Both the position numbers and the translations under genes were made by a program. The notes under the pieces were generated by a model. The model saw nothing but the letters and a program-made list of their open reading frames with translations. It did not search any database and was not told the DNA's origin. Below are positions 25,209 through 33,099 of a stretch of DNA of 33,099 nucleotides, piece after piece (the first letter of the stretch is position 1; each line of letters begins with the position of its first letter). Location of the stretch: the NCBI RefSeq assembly GCF_001750215.1, contig NZ_LWGM01000008.1, positions 1 to 33,099 on the forward strand. The letters run 5' to 3'. This DNA is from Isoptericola variabilis (GTDB taxonomy: Bacteria > Actinomycetota > Actinomycetes > Actinomycetales > Cellulomonadaceae).

Positions 25209-27305
25209 ATGCCCAGCCCCGGCGTCCCCGTGACCTCGAAGATCCTCTACGGCGGCGACTACAACCCCGAGCAGTGGCCGCGCGACGTGTGGGAGGCCGA
25301 CTACGCGGCCTTCGGCAAGGCCGCGATCGACACGGTGACGCTCGGCGTCTTCGCGTGGTCGTACCTGCAGCCGGACGAGGAGACGTACGACTTCGACCGG
25401 CTCGACGCGATCGTGCAGCGCGCGGTCGACGGCGGGAAGCGGGTCGTGCTGGCCACGGCCACCGGCGCGATGCCGCCGTGGCTGGCGCACCGGTACCCCG
25501 AGGTGTGCCGGACCGACTTCGAGGGCCGCCGGCACGTGTACGGCCAGCGGCACAACCACTGCCCGAGCTCGCCGGCGTTCCGGCGGCTGTCGGCGGCGCT
25601 GGCCGAGCGGATCGCCGAGCGCTACGCCGGCACCCCCGGGCTCGTGGCCTGGCACGTGGGCAACGAGTACGGCGGCGCCTGCTACTGCGACCTGTGCGCC
25701 GCGGGGTTCCGCGACTGGCTGCGGGCGCGGTACGGCACGCTCGAGCGGCTCAACGACGCCTGGAACGCCACGTTCTGGTCGCACCTGTTCACCGACTGGG
25801 AGCAGGTCGTGCCGCCGAACGCGCTGAGCGAGCACTGGCGCGGGCCCGACCACACCGCCTTCCAGGGCATCACCCTGGACTACCTGCGGTTCATGTCCGA
25901 GGCGATGCTCGCGAACTACCGTGACGAGAAGGTGGCCATCCGCCGGCACGACCCCACGACGCCGGTGACGACCAACTTCATGGGCCTGTTCCGCCCGATC
26001 GACTACCACCGCTGGGCGGCCGACCTCGACTTCGCGAGCTGGGACAACTACCCGCCCGGTCCCCGCGAGCACGCCCGCATGGCGCTGGCGCACGACCTCA
26101 TGCGCGGGCTCAAGGACGGCCAGCCGTTCTGGGTGATGGAGCAGACGCCCACCATCACCGCCAGCCGGGACGTCAACCCGCTCAAGCGTCCCGGTGTGCT
26201 GCGGCTGTGGTCGTGGCAGGCCGTGGCGCACGGCGCCGACGCCGTCCTGTACTTCCAGATGCGCCAGTCGAAGGGCGCCTGCGAGAAGTACCACGGCGCG
26301 GTGCTCGACCACGCCGGCCGCACCGACACCCGCGCGTTCCGCGAGGTCGCCGCGCTCGGGGCGGAGCTCGAGGCGCTGGGTGACGCAGTGCTCGGGGCGC
26401 GCACGCCGGCGCGCGTGGCGCTGCTGTTCGACTGGGACTCCTGGTGGGCCGCCGAGATCACCGACGGCTTCAACCGGCACGTGAAGTACCCGGCCGTGGT
26501 GCTCGGCTACTACCGCGCGCTGTGGCAGGCCGGCGCCCAGGTCGACGTCGTGCCGGTGACGGCCGACCTGTCGCGCTACGACGTGGTCGTCGCGCCCGCG
26601 CTGCACGTGGTCAAGGGCGACGTCGCCGCGCGGCTCGAAGACGTCGTGGCGCGCGGCGGCTCGGTGCTGGCCTCCTTCTGGTCCGGCCGCGTCGACGAGG
26701 ACGACAACGCCTTCCTCGCCGACGTGCCCGGCCCGCTCGCGCCGCTGCTCGGCCTGCGGGTCGAGGAGACCGACTCCGCCGCGCCCGGCGTGGCCAACCC
26801 CGTGACGCTGCGCATGCCGGACGCGGGCGGCGCGGGCGGGAGCGAGCAGGTCGACCCCGACCCCGTCGTGTCCGACGCGGAGCTCGTGTTCGAGGTGGTG
26901 GTGCCGCAGGGCGCCGAGGTGGTCGGCACGTACGGGGCCGAGTTCTACGCCGGCACCCCTGCGGTGACGCGGCACCGCCCCCACGGCGGCGACGGCGGTG
27001 AGGCCTGGTACGTCGCGACCGGGCTCGACGACACCGGGCTCGCCTGGGTGGTGCGGCACCTGCTCGACCGGCACGGGCTCGTGGGCCCGTACGCCGCGTA
27101 CGACGACGTCGAGCTGGCGGTGCGCGAGCGGCCGGGCGCCGACGGCGGCGTCGAGCGGACGACGTTCGTGCTCAACCACGGCCTCGACGCGGTCGACGTG
27201 CCGGCGCACGCGGCCGGCGTCGACCTCCTCACGGGCCGGCACGTCGCGGCGGGGGAGCCCTTGCACCTCGAGCCGACCGACGTCGTCGTGCTGCGCGAGG
27301 ACTGA
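25209..27305 (+). CDS. GH42 beta-galactosidase
   Basis: This 698-aa retaining glycosidase has a (beta/alpha)8 barrel (about 10-385) with acid/base Glu153 in H-V-G-N-E-Y-G and nucleophile Glu311 in W-V-M-E-Q-T-P. A trimerisation domain follows (about 395-605) and then a small C-terminal beta domain. Cys118, Cys158, Cys160 and Cys163 match the structural zinc site of the Thermus GH42 enzyme. GH42 enzymes cleave beta-galactosides, and some cleave alpha-L-arabinopyranosides, in plant oligosaccharides. No signal peptide is present, so it acts on cargo of the upstream importer. ACAGGAGAACC precedes the ATG; the frame extends 474 bp further upstream without homology. Confidence 0.95.
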   Translation: MPSPGVPVTSKILYGGDYNPEQWPRDVWEADYAAFGKAAIDTVTLGVFAWSYLQPDEETYDFDRLDAIVQRAVDGGKRVVLATATGAMPPWLAHRYPEVCRTDFEGRRHVYGQRHNHCPSSPAFRRLSAALAERIAERYAGTPGLVAWHVGNEYGGACYCDLCAAGFRDWLRARYGTLERLNDAWNATFWSHLFTDWEQVVPPNALSEHWRGPDHTAFQGITLDYLRFMSEAMLANYRDEKVAIRRHDPTTPVTTNFMGLFRPIDYHRWAADLDFASWDNYPPGPREHARMALAHDLMRGLKDGQPFWVMEQTPTITASRDVNPLKRPGVLRLWSWQAVAHGADAVLYFQMRQSKGACEKYHGAVLDHAGRTDTRAFREVAALGAELEALGDAVLGARTPARVALLFDWDSWWAAEITDGFNRHVKYPAVVLGYYRALWQAGAQVDVVPVTADLSRYDVVVAPALHVVKGDVAARLEDVVARGGSVLASFWSGRVDEDDNAFLADVPGPLAPLLGLRVEETDSAAPGVANPVTLRMPDAGGAGGSEQVDPDPVVSDAELVFEVVVPQGAEVVGTYGAEFYAGTPAVTRHRPHGGDGGEAWYVATGLDDTGLAWVVRHLLDRHGLVGPYAAYDDVELAVRERPGADGGVERTTFVLNHGLDAVDVPAHAAGVDLLTGRHVAAGEPLHLEPTDVVVLRED

Positions 27306-27395
27306 CCGGCCGAGCCCTCGCCGTCGGCGTCTGCGGCTGACGCCGGTCGCCGCCCTCGGACACCGGCCGACGGCTGCCGCCCTCTGACACCGACA

Positions 27396-27456
27396 CCGAC
27401 GGCTAGGGAAACGGGACGAAACTCGAGGAGTTCCGTCCCGTTTCCCTAGCCGTCGG
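27396..27456. terminator. Large 29-bp-stem hairpin between convergent GH42 and GH67
   Basis: Arms 27396-27424 and 27428-27456 pair over 29 bp with one mismatch and a 3-nt loop. The stem core is unusually AT-containing (GGGAAACGGGACGAAACTC) for this genome. Its place, 91 bp after the GH42 stop and 36 bp past the GH67 stop, suits a bidirectional terminator. Confidence 0.8.
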
Positions 27457-27491
27457 CACGTGCGGGCCCGCCCGCCCGGACGTGCCGCCGG

Positions 27492-29666
27492 TCAGTAGAT
27501 CTCGCGGCCCTTCTCGTCCGGGATCCCGGACTTGCGCCAGAAGTAGGTGTTCACGACGTCGCGCCACTCGGTGGCCGACCGCACCTGCTCGGCGAGGCGC
27601 TCGGTGACCCGCTCGGCCACGTCGGGATCCACGAGGTCGGCGACCGACTGCCAGGCCTCCACCGCGCGCAGCACCCGCTCGACGCCCGTGAACCGGGTGT
27701 CGTAGACGTGCTGGGCCACGGTGCTGCCGCTGTGCAGCACGTGCGTGTACGGCACGTGGTGGAAGAACAGCAGCAGCTCGTCGGGGCAGGTCTCCAGGTC
27801 CTCGTACACGTCCCGCCACGGCGCCGGGTACTGGCCGGTGTAGCCGGTGCCCGTGGCGCGGGTGCGGTCGACGCCGATGCCGTCCCGGTCGGCGAAGTGG
27901 TACGTGCCCCACGGGGTGTACTCGTAGCCGTCGACGTCCGGGCCGTAGTGGTGGTGGGGCCGCACCATGAACCCGACGCCGAGCGGCGCCGTGTACATCT
28001 CGTACGTCTCCCACGACTCGTCGAGGATCGCGTGCAGCGCCTCGCGCACCCGCGGGTCCGCGCCCGGGAACGTCAGCCCGACCCACTCGTCGAGCAGGTC
28101 CGCCGGGTCCAGCGTGGGGTCCCACGCCAGGCGCCCGAACGCGTAGAGGTTGGCCTGCGCCAGCGGGTGCCCGGTCCAGAACCGGTCGTCGCCGACGTTG
28201 GACACGGCGGCGACGCCGCCCTCGCGGCCCGCGCCGCCAGCCGTGCCGCCGTCACCAGCGCCGCCGTCACCAGCGCCGCCGTCACCAGCGCCGCCGTCAC
28301 CAGCGCCGGCCCCGGGCCCGCGCCCGGCGACGACGTCGGCCACCGTGGGCGAGCCGTCGCCCCAGAACCGGAAGCCGAGCACCTCGCTCCAGGCGCGGCC
28401 CAGATACACCGCGTGCCGCTGCTGGCCGGTGTACTCCTGGGTCACCTGCAGCTCCAGGGCCAGGCGCGTGCGCGGCATCGCGGCGAACGTCGGGGACACC
28501 GGCTCGCGCACCTGGAAGTCGATCGGCCCGTGCTTCACCTGGACGACCACGTTGTCGGCGAACTCGCCGTCGTGCGGCACGAAGTGGTCGTAGGCCGCCC
28601 GGGCGCGGTCCGTGCTGCGGTCGCGCCAGTCCTGCGTGTGGTTGTAGACGAACGCCCGCCAGTGGACCAGCCCGCCGTGGGGGGCCACCGCCTCGGCGAG
28701 CATGTTCGCGCCGTCGGCGTGGCTGCGGCCGTAGGCGAACGGGCCGGGCTGGCCCTCGGAGTCGGCCTTGACCACGAAGCCGCCGAAGTCCTCGATCGCG
28801 TCCCACACGCGGGCGGCGGCCTCGCGCCACCACGCGCGCACGTCCTCGTCGAGCGGGTCCGACGTCGTCAGCCCGCCGAGCACGACGGGCGACGCCCAGC
28901 TCACGGACAGGTGGGTGCGGATGCCGTAGGGCCGGAACGCGGCGGCGATGCGCGTCACCTCGGGCATGTCGTCGGTGAGCAGCCGCGCCTCGCGGGCGTG
29001 CACGTTGACGTTGTTGATCGCGACCCGGTTGACGCCCGCGGCCGCCAGCAGCCGGGCGTACTGCGCGACGCGGGTCAGGTCCGCGCGCACCTCGCCGTCG
29101 GCGTAGAAGATCGAGCCGCCGGCGTAGCCGCGCTCCACCTGCCCCATCGCCGGGTGCACGGCCACGTTGTCCCAGTGGTCGAGCATCCGCAGGGTGGTGG
29201 CCGGCGCGTGCCGCTCGACGGCGCCGTCGCCGGCCAGCGCCGGCTCCCCGCCGCGCACGAGGTGGAAGAACCCGTGCAGCAGCCCGGCGCCGGCGCCGGC
29301 GGTCACGGTGACGCGGCCAGCGGCGCGCGCGACCTCGAAGGCCTCCGGGCCACCGAGACGCCCGGCCGCGCCGGGGTCCAGGACGAGAGCGACGTCCGCG
29401 TCGTCCGCGCGCTGCGGCACCGCGCCGCCGTGCGCGGCGGTCGCGGCCGTGACCTCGGCGCGCACGGTGCCCACGACCGGGTCGCCGAGGGGGTCGCCGT
29501 CGTCCTCCGGGACGACGACGGCGACCCGCCGGCGGCCGAGGGGTGCGAGGGCGGCGTCGGGCAGCCACGCGGGGTGGACGGCGGGGTCGACGGGGACGGC
29601 GGCGCGGCCGGGCACGGTGGGCACGGTGGGCACGGCGCTGTCGGTGGTCGGTGCGGGGGTGGCCAT
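27492..29666 (-). CDS. GH67 alpha-glucuronidase
   Basis: This 724-aa enzyme removes (4-O-methyl-)glucuronic acid from the non-reducing end of xylo-oligosaccharides. An N-terminal beta domain (about 20-150) is followed by a barrel beginning L-R-M-L-D-H-W-D-N (159-167), then a C-terminal helical domain. Catalytic residues line up with the Cellvibrio enzyme: acid Glu304 in K-A-D-S-E-G-Q-P-G-P, and the base pair Asp383 in P-I-D-F-Q and Glu411 in Q-V-T-Q-E-Y. No signal peptide, so it is intracellular. Residues about 452-480 are a Gly/Asp/Ala insert (A-G-D-G-G repeated), absent from typical family members. It lies 16 bp behind uxaC in one operon. Confidence 0.95.
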   Translation of the reverse strand: MATPAPTTDSAVPTVPTVPGRAAVPVDPAVHPAWLPDAALAPLGRRRVAVVVPEDDGDPLGDPVVGTVRAEVTAATAAHGGAVPQRADDADVALVLDPGAAGRLGGPEAFEVARAAGRVTVTAGAGAGLLHGFFHLVRGGEPALAGDGAVERHAPATTLRMLDHWDNVAVHPAMGQVERGYAGGSIFYADGEVRADLTRVAQYARLLAAAGVNRVAINNVNVHAREARLLTDDMPEVTRIAAAFRPYGIRTHLSVSWASPVVLGGLTTSDPLDEDVRAWWREAAARVWDAIEDFGGFVVKADSEGQPGPFAYGRSHADGANMLAEAVAPHGGLVHWRAFVYNHTQDWRDRSTDRARAAYDHFVPHDGEFADNVVVQVKHGPIDFQVREPVSPTFAAMPRTRLALELQVTQEYTGQQRHAVYLGRAWSEVLGFRFWGDGSPTVADVVAGRGPGAGAGDGGAGDGGAGDGGAGDGGTAGGAGREGGVAAVSNVGDDRFWTGHPLAQANLYAFGRLAWDPTLDPADLLDEWVGLTFPGADPRVREALHAILDESWETYEMYTAPLGVGFMVRPHHHYGPDVDGYEYTPWGTYHFADRDGIGVDRTRATGTGYTGQYPAPWRDVYEDLETCPDELLLFFHHVPYTHVLHSGSTVAQHVYDTRFTGVERVLRAVEAWQSVADLVDPDVAERVTERLAEQVRSATEWRDVVNTYFWRKSGIPDEKGREIY
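28245..28304 (-). repeat. 15-bp in-frame tandem repeat (4 exact units) in GH67
   Basis: Four exact copies of a 15-bp unit encode A-G-D-G-G repeats inside the alpha-glucuronidase. Copy-number changes would keep the frame. Confidence 0.9.
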
Positions 29667-29682
29667 CGTCGGTCTCCCGGGG

Positions 29683-31212
29683 TCAGGCCGCCGCGTACGC
29701 GGCGAGCGGCAGGTGGTAGGCGAGGTCGGCGGCGGTCTCGACCGCCTCGTCGAGGTCCAGGCGGTGCTCCGCCACGAGGCGGGCGAGGTAGCCGGCGTCG
29801 ACGCGCCGGGCCAGGTCGTGGCGGGCGGGGATCGAGCAGAAGGCCCGGGTGTCGTCGACGAAGCCCGAGGTGTTGGAGAAGCCGGCGGTCTCGGTGGCGG
29901 CCTCGCGGAAGCGGCGCATCGCGTCGGGGGAGTCGAGGAACCACCACGGCGCGCCGAGCCGCAGCGCGGGGTAGACGCCGGCCAGCGGCGCGAGCTCGCG
30001 GCTGTAGACGTCCTCGTCGATCGTGAAGACGATCGCCCGGAACCCGGGGTGGTGCCCGAACGCGTCGAGCACGGGCTGCAGCGCCCGGGTGAACTCCACC
30101 GCCACGGGGATGTCGTAGCCCTTGTCCGGCCCGAACAGCCGGGTCCGGGCGGTGGCGTGGCCCCGCGCCACGCCCGGGTGGAGCTGCATCACCAGGTGGT
30201 CCTCGGCGGCCATCGCCGCGGTCTGGAACAGCATGTGCGCGCCGAACGCCGCGGCCTCCGCCGGCGTGACGGGGTCGGTCCCGCCCGGCCCGCCCGACGA
30301 CGCCCGCAGCGCCCGGTCGAGCAGGCGGGCCGCGTCGGCGTCGTCCATCGGCGTGGTGTCCGGCAGGAACGGGCCGTGGTCGGTGGCCCGGCCGCCGGCC
30401 GCCTTGAACCGCGCCCGCTGGGCGCGCAGCGCCTCGAGGTAGGTGGCGTAGGAGGTGACCTCGACGCCGGCGGCGGCGCCGGTGCGTGCCACGTCGGCCG
30501 CGAAGGTGGGGGAGTCGAGGGTCAGCACCGCGTCCGGCCGCAGGGTCGGCAGCACGCGCTCGCCCAGGCCCTCGGCGCGCAGGCGGTGGTGGTGCTCGAG
30601 CGAGGACCACGCCGGGTCGGTGGTCGCGATGACCTCGATGCCGAACCGGTCGAGCAGCGCGCGGGGGCGGAACCCGGGGTCGGCGAGGGCCGCGGCGACC
30701 TGGTCGTAGATCGCGTCGGCGGTCTCGGCCGACGGGCGCTGCGTGACGCCGAAGATCTCCACCAGCTCGGTCTCCAGCCAGAACCGCGTGGGGGTGCCGC
30801 GCAGGTGGCGCCACCCGGCGCAGAAGCGGCGCCAGACCGCGCGGGGGTCGGCCTCGGCCGGTGCGGAGCCGTCGAGCGCCCCGACGCCCAGCTCCGGCAG
30901 CGTGGCGCCCTGCGACACCAGCAGCCGCAGCAGGTAGTGGTCCGGCACGACCAGCAGCTGCGCGGGGTCGGGGAAGGGGGTGTCGTCGGCGAACCACTCG
31001 ACCGGCACGTGCCCGTGCATCGAGACGATCGGCAGGTCCCGGACCGCGCGGTAGATCTCGCGCGCGATCGGGCGGGTCGTCGGGTCCGCGGGCAGGGCGC
31101 GGTCCTCGTGCAGGGTCCAGGGGCTCGTCTGCCCGGCGAGCCCGTCGGTCGGCCGGTCGGTGTGGGCGGCCGAGGGCTGCTCGGCCGCCGGGGCGGTCGG
31201 GGTAGGGGTCAC
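29683..31212 (-). CDS. uxaC: Glucuronate isomerase
   Basis: This 509-aa amidohydrolase-fold isomerase converts D-glucuronate to D-fructuronate (and galacturonate to tagaturonate). It shows M-H-G-H-V (metal histidines, about 75-79), the long R-F-W-L-E-T-E-L (about 148-155), F-L-P-D-T-T-P-M, the M-Q-L-H-P-G (about 347-352), and the C-terminal W-W-F-L-D-S-P and N-T-S-G-F-V-D-D-T-R blocks. Start GTG 31212 has GAGGAG 9 nt upstream; the ~40 residues before the fold are a Pro/Thr-rich extension. It is the first gene of the minus-strand unit with GH67, so released glucuronic acid is fed straight into catabolism. Confidence 0.93.
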   Translation of the reverse strand: MTPTPTAPAAEQPSAAHTDRPTDGLAGQTSPWTLHEDRALPADPTTRPIAREIYRAVRDLPIVSMHGHVPVEWFADDTPFPDPAQLLVVPDHYLLRLLVSQGATLPELGVGALDGSAPAEADPRAVWRRFCAGWRHLRGTPTRFWLETELVEIFGVTQRPSAETADAIYDQVAAALADPGFRPRALLDRFGIEVIATTDPAWSSLEHHHRLRAEGLGERVLPTLRPDAVLTLDSPTFAADVARTGAAAGVEVTSYATYLEALRAQRARFKAAGGRATDHGPFLPDTTPMDDADAARLLDRALRASSGGPGGTDPVTPAEAAAFGAHMLFQTAAMAAEDHLVMQLHPGVARGHATARTRLFGPDKGYDIPVAVEFTRALQPVLDAFGHHPGFRAIVFTIDEDVYSRELAPLAGVYPALRLGAPWWFLDSPDAMRRFREAATETAGFSNTSGFVDDTRAFCSIPARHDLARRVDAGYLARLVAEHRLDLDEAVETAADLAYHLPLAAYAAA

Positions 31213-31234
31213 GTCGCTGTGCTCCTCGTCGTCT

Positions 31235-31248
31235 GAGAACGTTTGCAG
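31235..31248. promoter_or_regulatory. LacI-type operator at the uxaC promoter
   Basis: GAGAACGTTTGCAG lies 22 bp upstream of the uxaC start, directly downstream of the minus-strand -10. It shares 13 of 14 bases with the box at 31327-31340. Confidence 0.75.
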
Positions 31249-31275
31249 CGTAGCGTGCCGAGCCGCCGCGGTCAC
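31247..31275 (-). promoter_or_regulatory. uxaC-GH67 promoter
   Basis: On the minus strand GTGACC (31275-31270), a 17-bp spacer and TACGCT (31252-31247) form a plausible promoter whose start site falls inside the adjacent operator. Confidence 0.55.
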
Positions 31276-31316
31276 GCTCCCGCGCGGCGGTGCCGACGCC
31301 GGGCCGTCGCGCACGG

Positions 31317-31322
31317 TACAGT
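31317..31322 (+). promoter_or_regulatory. -10 element of lacI-2
   Basis: TACAGT, with a weak CCGACG -35 18 bp upstream (31293-31298), precedes the second operator by 4 bp. Confidence 0.45.
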
Positions 31323-31326
31323 CGCT

Positions 31327-31340
31327 GGGAACGTTTGCAG
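31327..31340. promoter_or_regulatory. LacI-type operator at the lacI-2 promoter
   Basis: GGGAACGTTTGCAG covers the expected transcription start of lacI-2 and lies 92 bp from its twin at 31235. This suits autorepression and possible looping between the two sites. Confidence 0.72.
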
Positions 31341-31384
31341 ACCTGGCCGCACCGACGCGGCCCCAGAGCCCGGGAGGGGCCGCT

Positions 31385-32446
31385 GTGGTCACCGTGCACG
31401 ACGTGGCGCGCGCCGCCGGGGTGTCGATCTCGACGGTCTCGCGCGCCCTCACCGCCCCCGACAAGGTCGCGGTCGCCACGCGGGACCGCGTGACCGCCGC
31501 CGCCGACGCGCTCGGGTACCTGCCCAACCGCGCCGCGAGCGGGCTGCGCGCCGGCCGCACCCGCACCGTGGGCCTGCTGGTGCCCGACCTGTCGAACCCC
31601 TACTTCGCCGCGATCGCCAAGGGCGTCGCGGAGCGTGCGCGGGCGCACGGGCTCGGCGTGTTCGTCGTCGACTCCGAGGAAGACCCGGCGCTCGAGGCCG
31701 AGCTGCTGCGCTCGGCGGTGCACCAGACGGACGGCGTCGTGCTGTGCTCGCCGCGTGCCGTGCTGGAGGACCGGGACGTGCTGGGCGCCAAGCCCGTCGT
31801 GGTGGTCAACCACCGCACCTCCCGCACGCTGTCCGTCGGCTCCGACGGCGCCGGCGGCGCCCGGCTGGCGGTCGAGCACCTGCACGCGCTCGGCCACCGC
31901 CGCATCGCCTACGTCGGCGGCCCGGCGCGCTCCTGGTCCGACGGGCAGCGCCGCGCGGGCCTCGCCGCGGTCGCCGAGCGGCTCCCCGACCTCGACCTCG
32001 TCCCGCTCGGCCCCTTCCGGCCCGACGTCGACGGCGGGCACGAGGCGGCCGGCGTCGTCGTGGCCTCCGGCGCCACGGCCGCCGTGACGTTCAACGACCT
32101 GGTCGCCGTGGGCCTGGTGCGCCGTGCCGCCGCCCTCGGCGTCCGGGTGCCGCAGGACCTCAGCGTGGTGAGCTTCGACGACACCTTCGTCGCCACGCTC
32201 ACCAGCCCGCCGCTGACCTCGGTGCACACCGACCTGCGCGAGCTCGGCATGCGCGCCACCGACATGCTCGTGCAGGCGCTCGACCCCGCCCAGGCCGAGC
32301 TGCTGGCGGAGGTGGCGGGGCAGCCCGGCGCCGAGCCGGTGCTCATGCCCGCCGCCCTGACGGTGCGCGAGTCGACCGCCCCGGCGCCCGCGGTGCCGGC
32401 CGGTGCGCGCGCCGCCGCCGACGCCCCCCGGAGGGACCTCCCGTGA
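31385..32446 (+). CDS. LacI-family transcriptional regulator 2 (glucuronate locus)
   Basis: This 353-aa protein has a LacI helix-turn-helix right at its N-terminus (H-D-V-A-R-A-A-G-V-S, S-T-V-S-R-A-L), a hinge with L-P-N-R-A-A-S-G-L, and a sugar-binding effector domain (about 60-330) starting V-G-L-L-V-P-D-L-S-N-P-Y-F. GTG 31385 is preceded by GGGAGGGG. It diverges from uxaC with 172 bp between starts and overlaps the oxidoreductase gene by 4 bp (GTGA), so it is transcribed with part of the pathway it likely controls. The inducer is probably glucuronate, fructuronate or aldouronate; that is inference from context. Confidence 0.92.
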   Translation: MVTVHDVARAAGVSISTVSRALTAPDKVAVATRDRVTAAADALGYLPNRAASGLRAGRTRTVGLLVPDLSNPYFAAIAKGVAERARAHGLGVFVVDSEEDPALEAELLRSAVHQTDGVVLCSPRAVLEDRDVLGAKPVVVVNHRTSRTLSVGSDGAGGARLAVEHLHALGHRRIAYVGGPARSWSDGQRRAGLAAVAERLPDLDLVPLGPFRPDVDGGHEAAGVVVASGATAAVTFNDLVAVGLVRRAAALGVRVPQDLSVVSFDDTFVATLTSPPLTSVHTDLRELGMRATDMLVQALDPAQAELLAEVAGQPGAEPVLMPAALTVRESTAPAPAVPAGARAAADAPRRDLP

Positions 32447-33036
32447 CCGTGACCGACCTGCCCGTCCTGGGCCCCGCCACCCCGCTGCCCGACGACGTCA
32501 CCGGCCCGCGCGCCGTCCCGGAGCAGGTGGGCATCGTGCACCTCGGCTGGGGTGCGTTCCACCGGGCGCACCAGGCCGTCGCCACGGAGGACGCCATGGC
32601 CGCCACGGGCGACCTGCGCTGGGGCATCCTCGGCGTCGCGGGGATGACCCGCCCCTCGCGGGTGGCGCGGGCCGCGCGCCGCCAGGGCGGGCGCTACACG
32701 GTGCTGACCGTGGGGGCCGGCGAGGACGGCGGGCGCCTCGCGTCCGCCCGCGTCGTCGGCTCCGTCGTCGACGTCGCCTCGCCGCGCGACGAGACGCCGC
32801 GCCTGCTCGCGGCGCTGGCCGCCGCCACCACGCACGTGGTCACGCTGACCGTCACCGAGAAGGGCTACTGCCGCCGGCCGGACGGCCTCCTCGACGCCGC
32901 CCAGGTGGCGCACGACGTCGCGGTGCTCGCCGCGGAGGAGGGGGCCGGCGAGCGGCGCGTGCCCTTCGACGCGCGGCCCGTGTCGGCGGCCGCCTCACTG
33001 GAGGTTCGGCCGAGGAAGTTTCGATACCAAGTTTGA
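32443..33036 (+). CDS. uxuB: Mannitol dehydrogenase-family oxidoreductase (fructuronate reductase-like), 3'-truncated
   Basis: Only about 185 residues of a ~480-residue enzyme are present. The N-terminal Rossmann domain is clear: V-G-I-V-H-L-G-W-G-A-F-H-R-A-H-Q (about 28-43, NAD-binding G-x-G-A-F-H-R-A-H), then W-G-I-L-G-V and T-L-T-V-T-E-K-G-Y-C. UxuB reduces fructuronate to mannonate with NADH, the next step after UxaC. Family-like sequence ends near 33,000; the rest (V-R-P-R-K-F-R-Y-Q-V, then TGA at 33034) is unrelated and coincides with a drop in GC. The gene is therefore broken or misassembled here. GTG 32443 overlaps the lacI-2 stop; CGGAGGG lies upstream. Confidence 0.85.
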   Translation: MTVTDLPVLGPATPLPDDVTGPRAVPEQVGIVHLGWGAFHRAHQAVATEDAMAATGDLRWGILGVAGMTRPSRVARAARRQGGRYTVLTVGAGEDGGRLASARVVGSVVDVASPRDETPRLLAALAAATTHVVTLTVTEKGYCRRPDGLLDAAQVAHDVAVLAAEEGAGERRVPFDARPVSAAASLEVRPRKFRYQV

Positions 33037-33099
33037 ACGATCGCGTCGTTGGACGGCGCGGCGGACGCAGGTGCGGCGATGGGAAATGCAAGCGCACCG
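33002..33099. other. Compositionally different end segment
   Basis: The final ~100 bases have lower GC than the rest (notably 33015-33055, with AAGTTTCGATACCAAGTTTG), no coding signal and no recognised element. GGAAGTTTCG resembles the GAAA-N-TTTC operator half of regulator 1, so this could be a promoter region from elsewhere, an insertion-element edge or an assembly artefact. Confidence 0.4.

Overview
The window is very GC-rich DNA with almost every third codon position G or C, frequent GTG starts and 4-bp stop/start overlaps. Together with ClpC, the idi-idsA-crtB order, MSMEG-type UdgX, LacI-controlled glycosidase loci and an ABC sugar importer without its own ATPase, this points to a high-GC actinobacterium. 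A plant-polymer-degrading member of the Micrococcales (Cellulomonas / Cellulosimicrobium / Isoptericola-like) is the best guess. Genus is inference; no rRNA is present.

Left part (1-9.6 kb), mostly housekeeping: the tail of an unidentified basic protein, a DUF1905 protein, a PHP phosphoesterase-marC pair, an alpha/beta hydrolase, an Xaa-Pro aminopeptidase, an isoprenoid/carotenoid operon (idi-idsA-crtB) on the minus strand, udgX, peptide deformylase and a KANL3/Tex30-type hydrolase. The 3' end of crtB is not crtB sequence: about 190 bp there encode, on the opposite strand, a clean internal piece of PrmC (release-factor glutamine methyltransferase). This marks a rearrangement that removed the end of crtB and perhaps the rest of the carotenoid operon.

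Middle (9.7-20.2 kb): a GH43 glycosidase and an MFS sugar symporter behind a lac-like operator; a tandem universal stress protein; an unknown 240-aa protein divergent from clpC; then, between clpC and a HAD phosphatase, a striking 181-bp array of nine 15-bp motifs in exact 21-bp register, five in one orientation and four in the other. An NAD-dependent epimerase and a LacI regulator follow on the minus strand.

Right part (20.2-33.1 kb), carbohydrate use: LacI regulator 1 diverges from an Lpl-type ABC importer (two permeases, a lipoprotein binding protein), a 56-aa unknown ORF, a YesL/DUF624 membrane protein and a GH42 beta-galactosidase. Next is a glucuronate block: GH67 alpha-glucuronidase and UxaC on the minus strand, diverging from LacI regulator 2 and a mannitol-dehydrogenase/UxuB-type oxidoreductase. 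Two near-identical operators (G[AG]GAACGTTTGCAG) sit just downstream of the divergent -10 boxes. The logic is release of glucuronic acid from xylan side chains, isomerisation to fructuronate, then reduction to mannonate. The last gene is cut short: its homology stops near 33,000 and the final ~100 bases are of different, less GC-rich composition.
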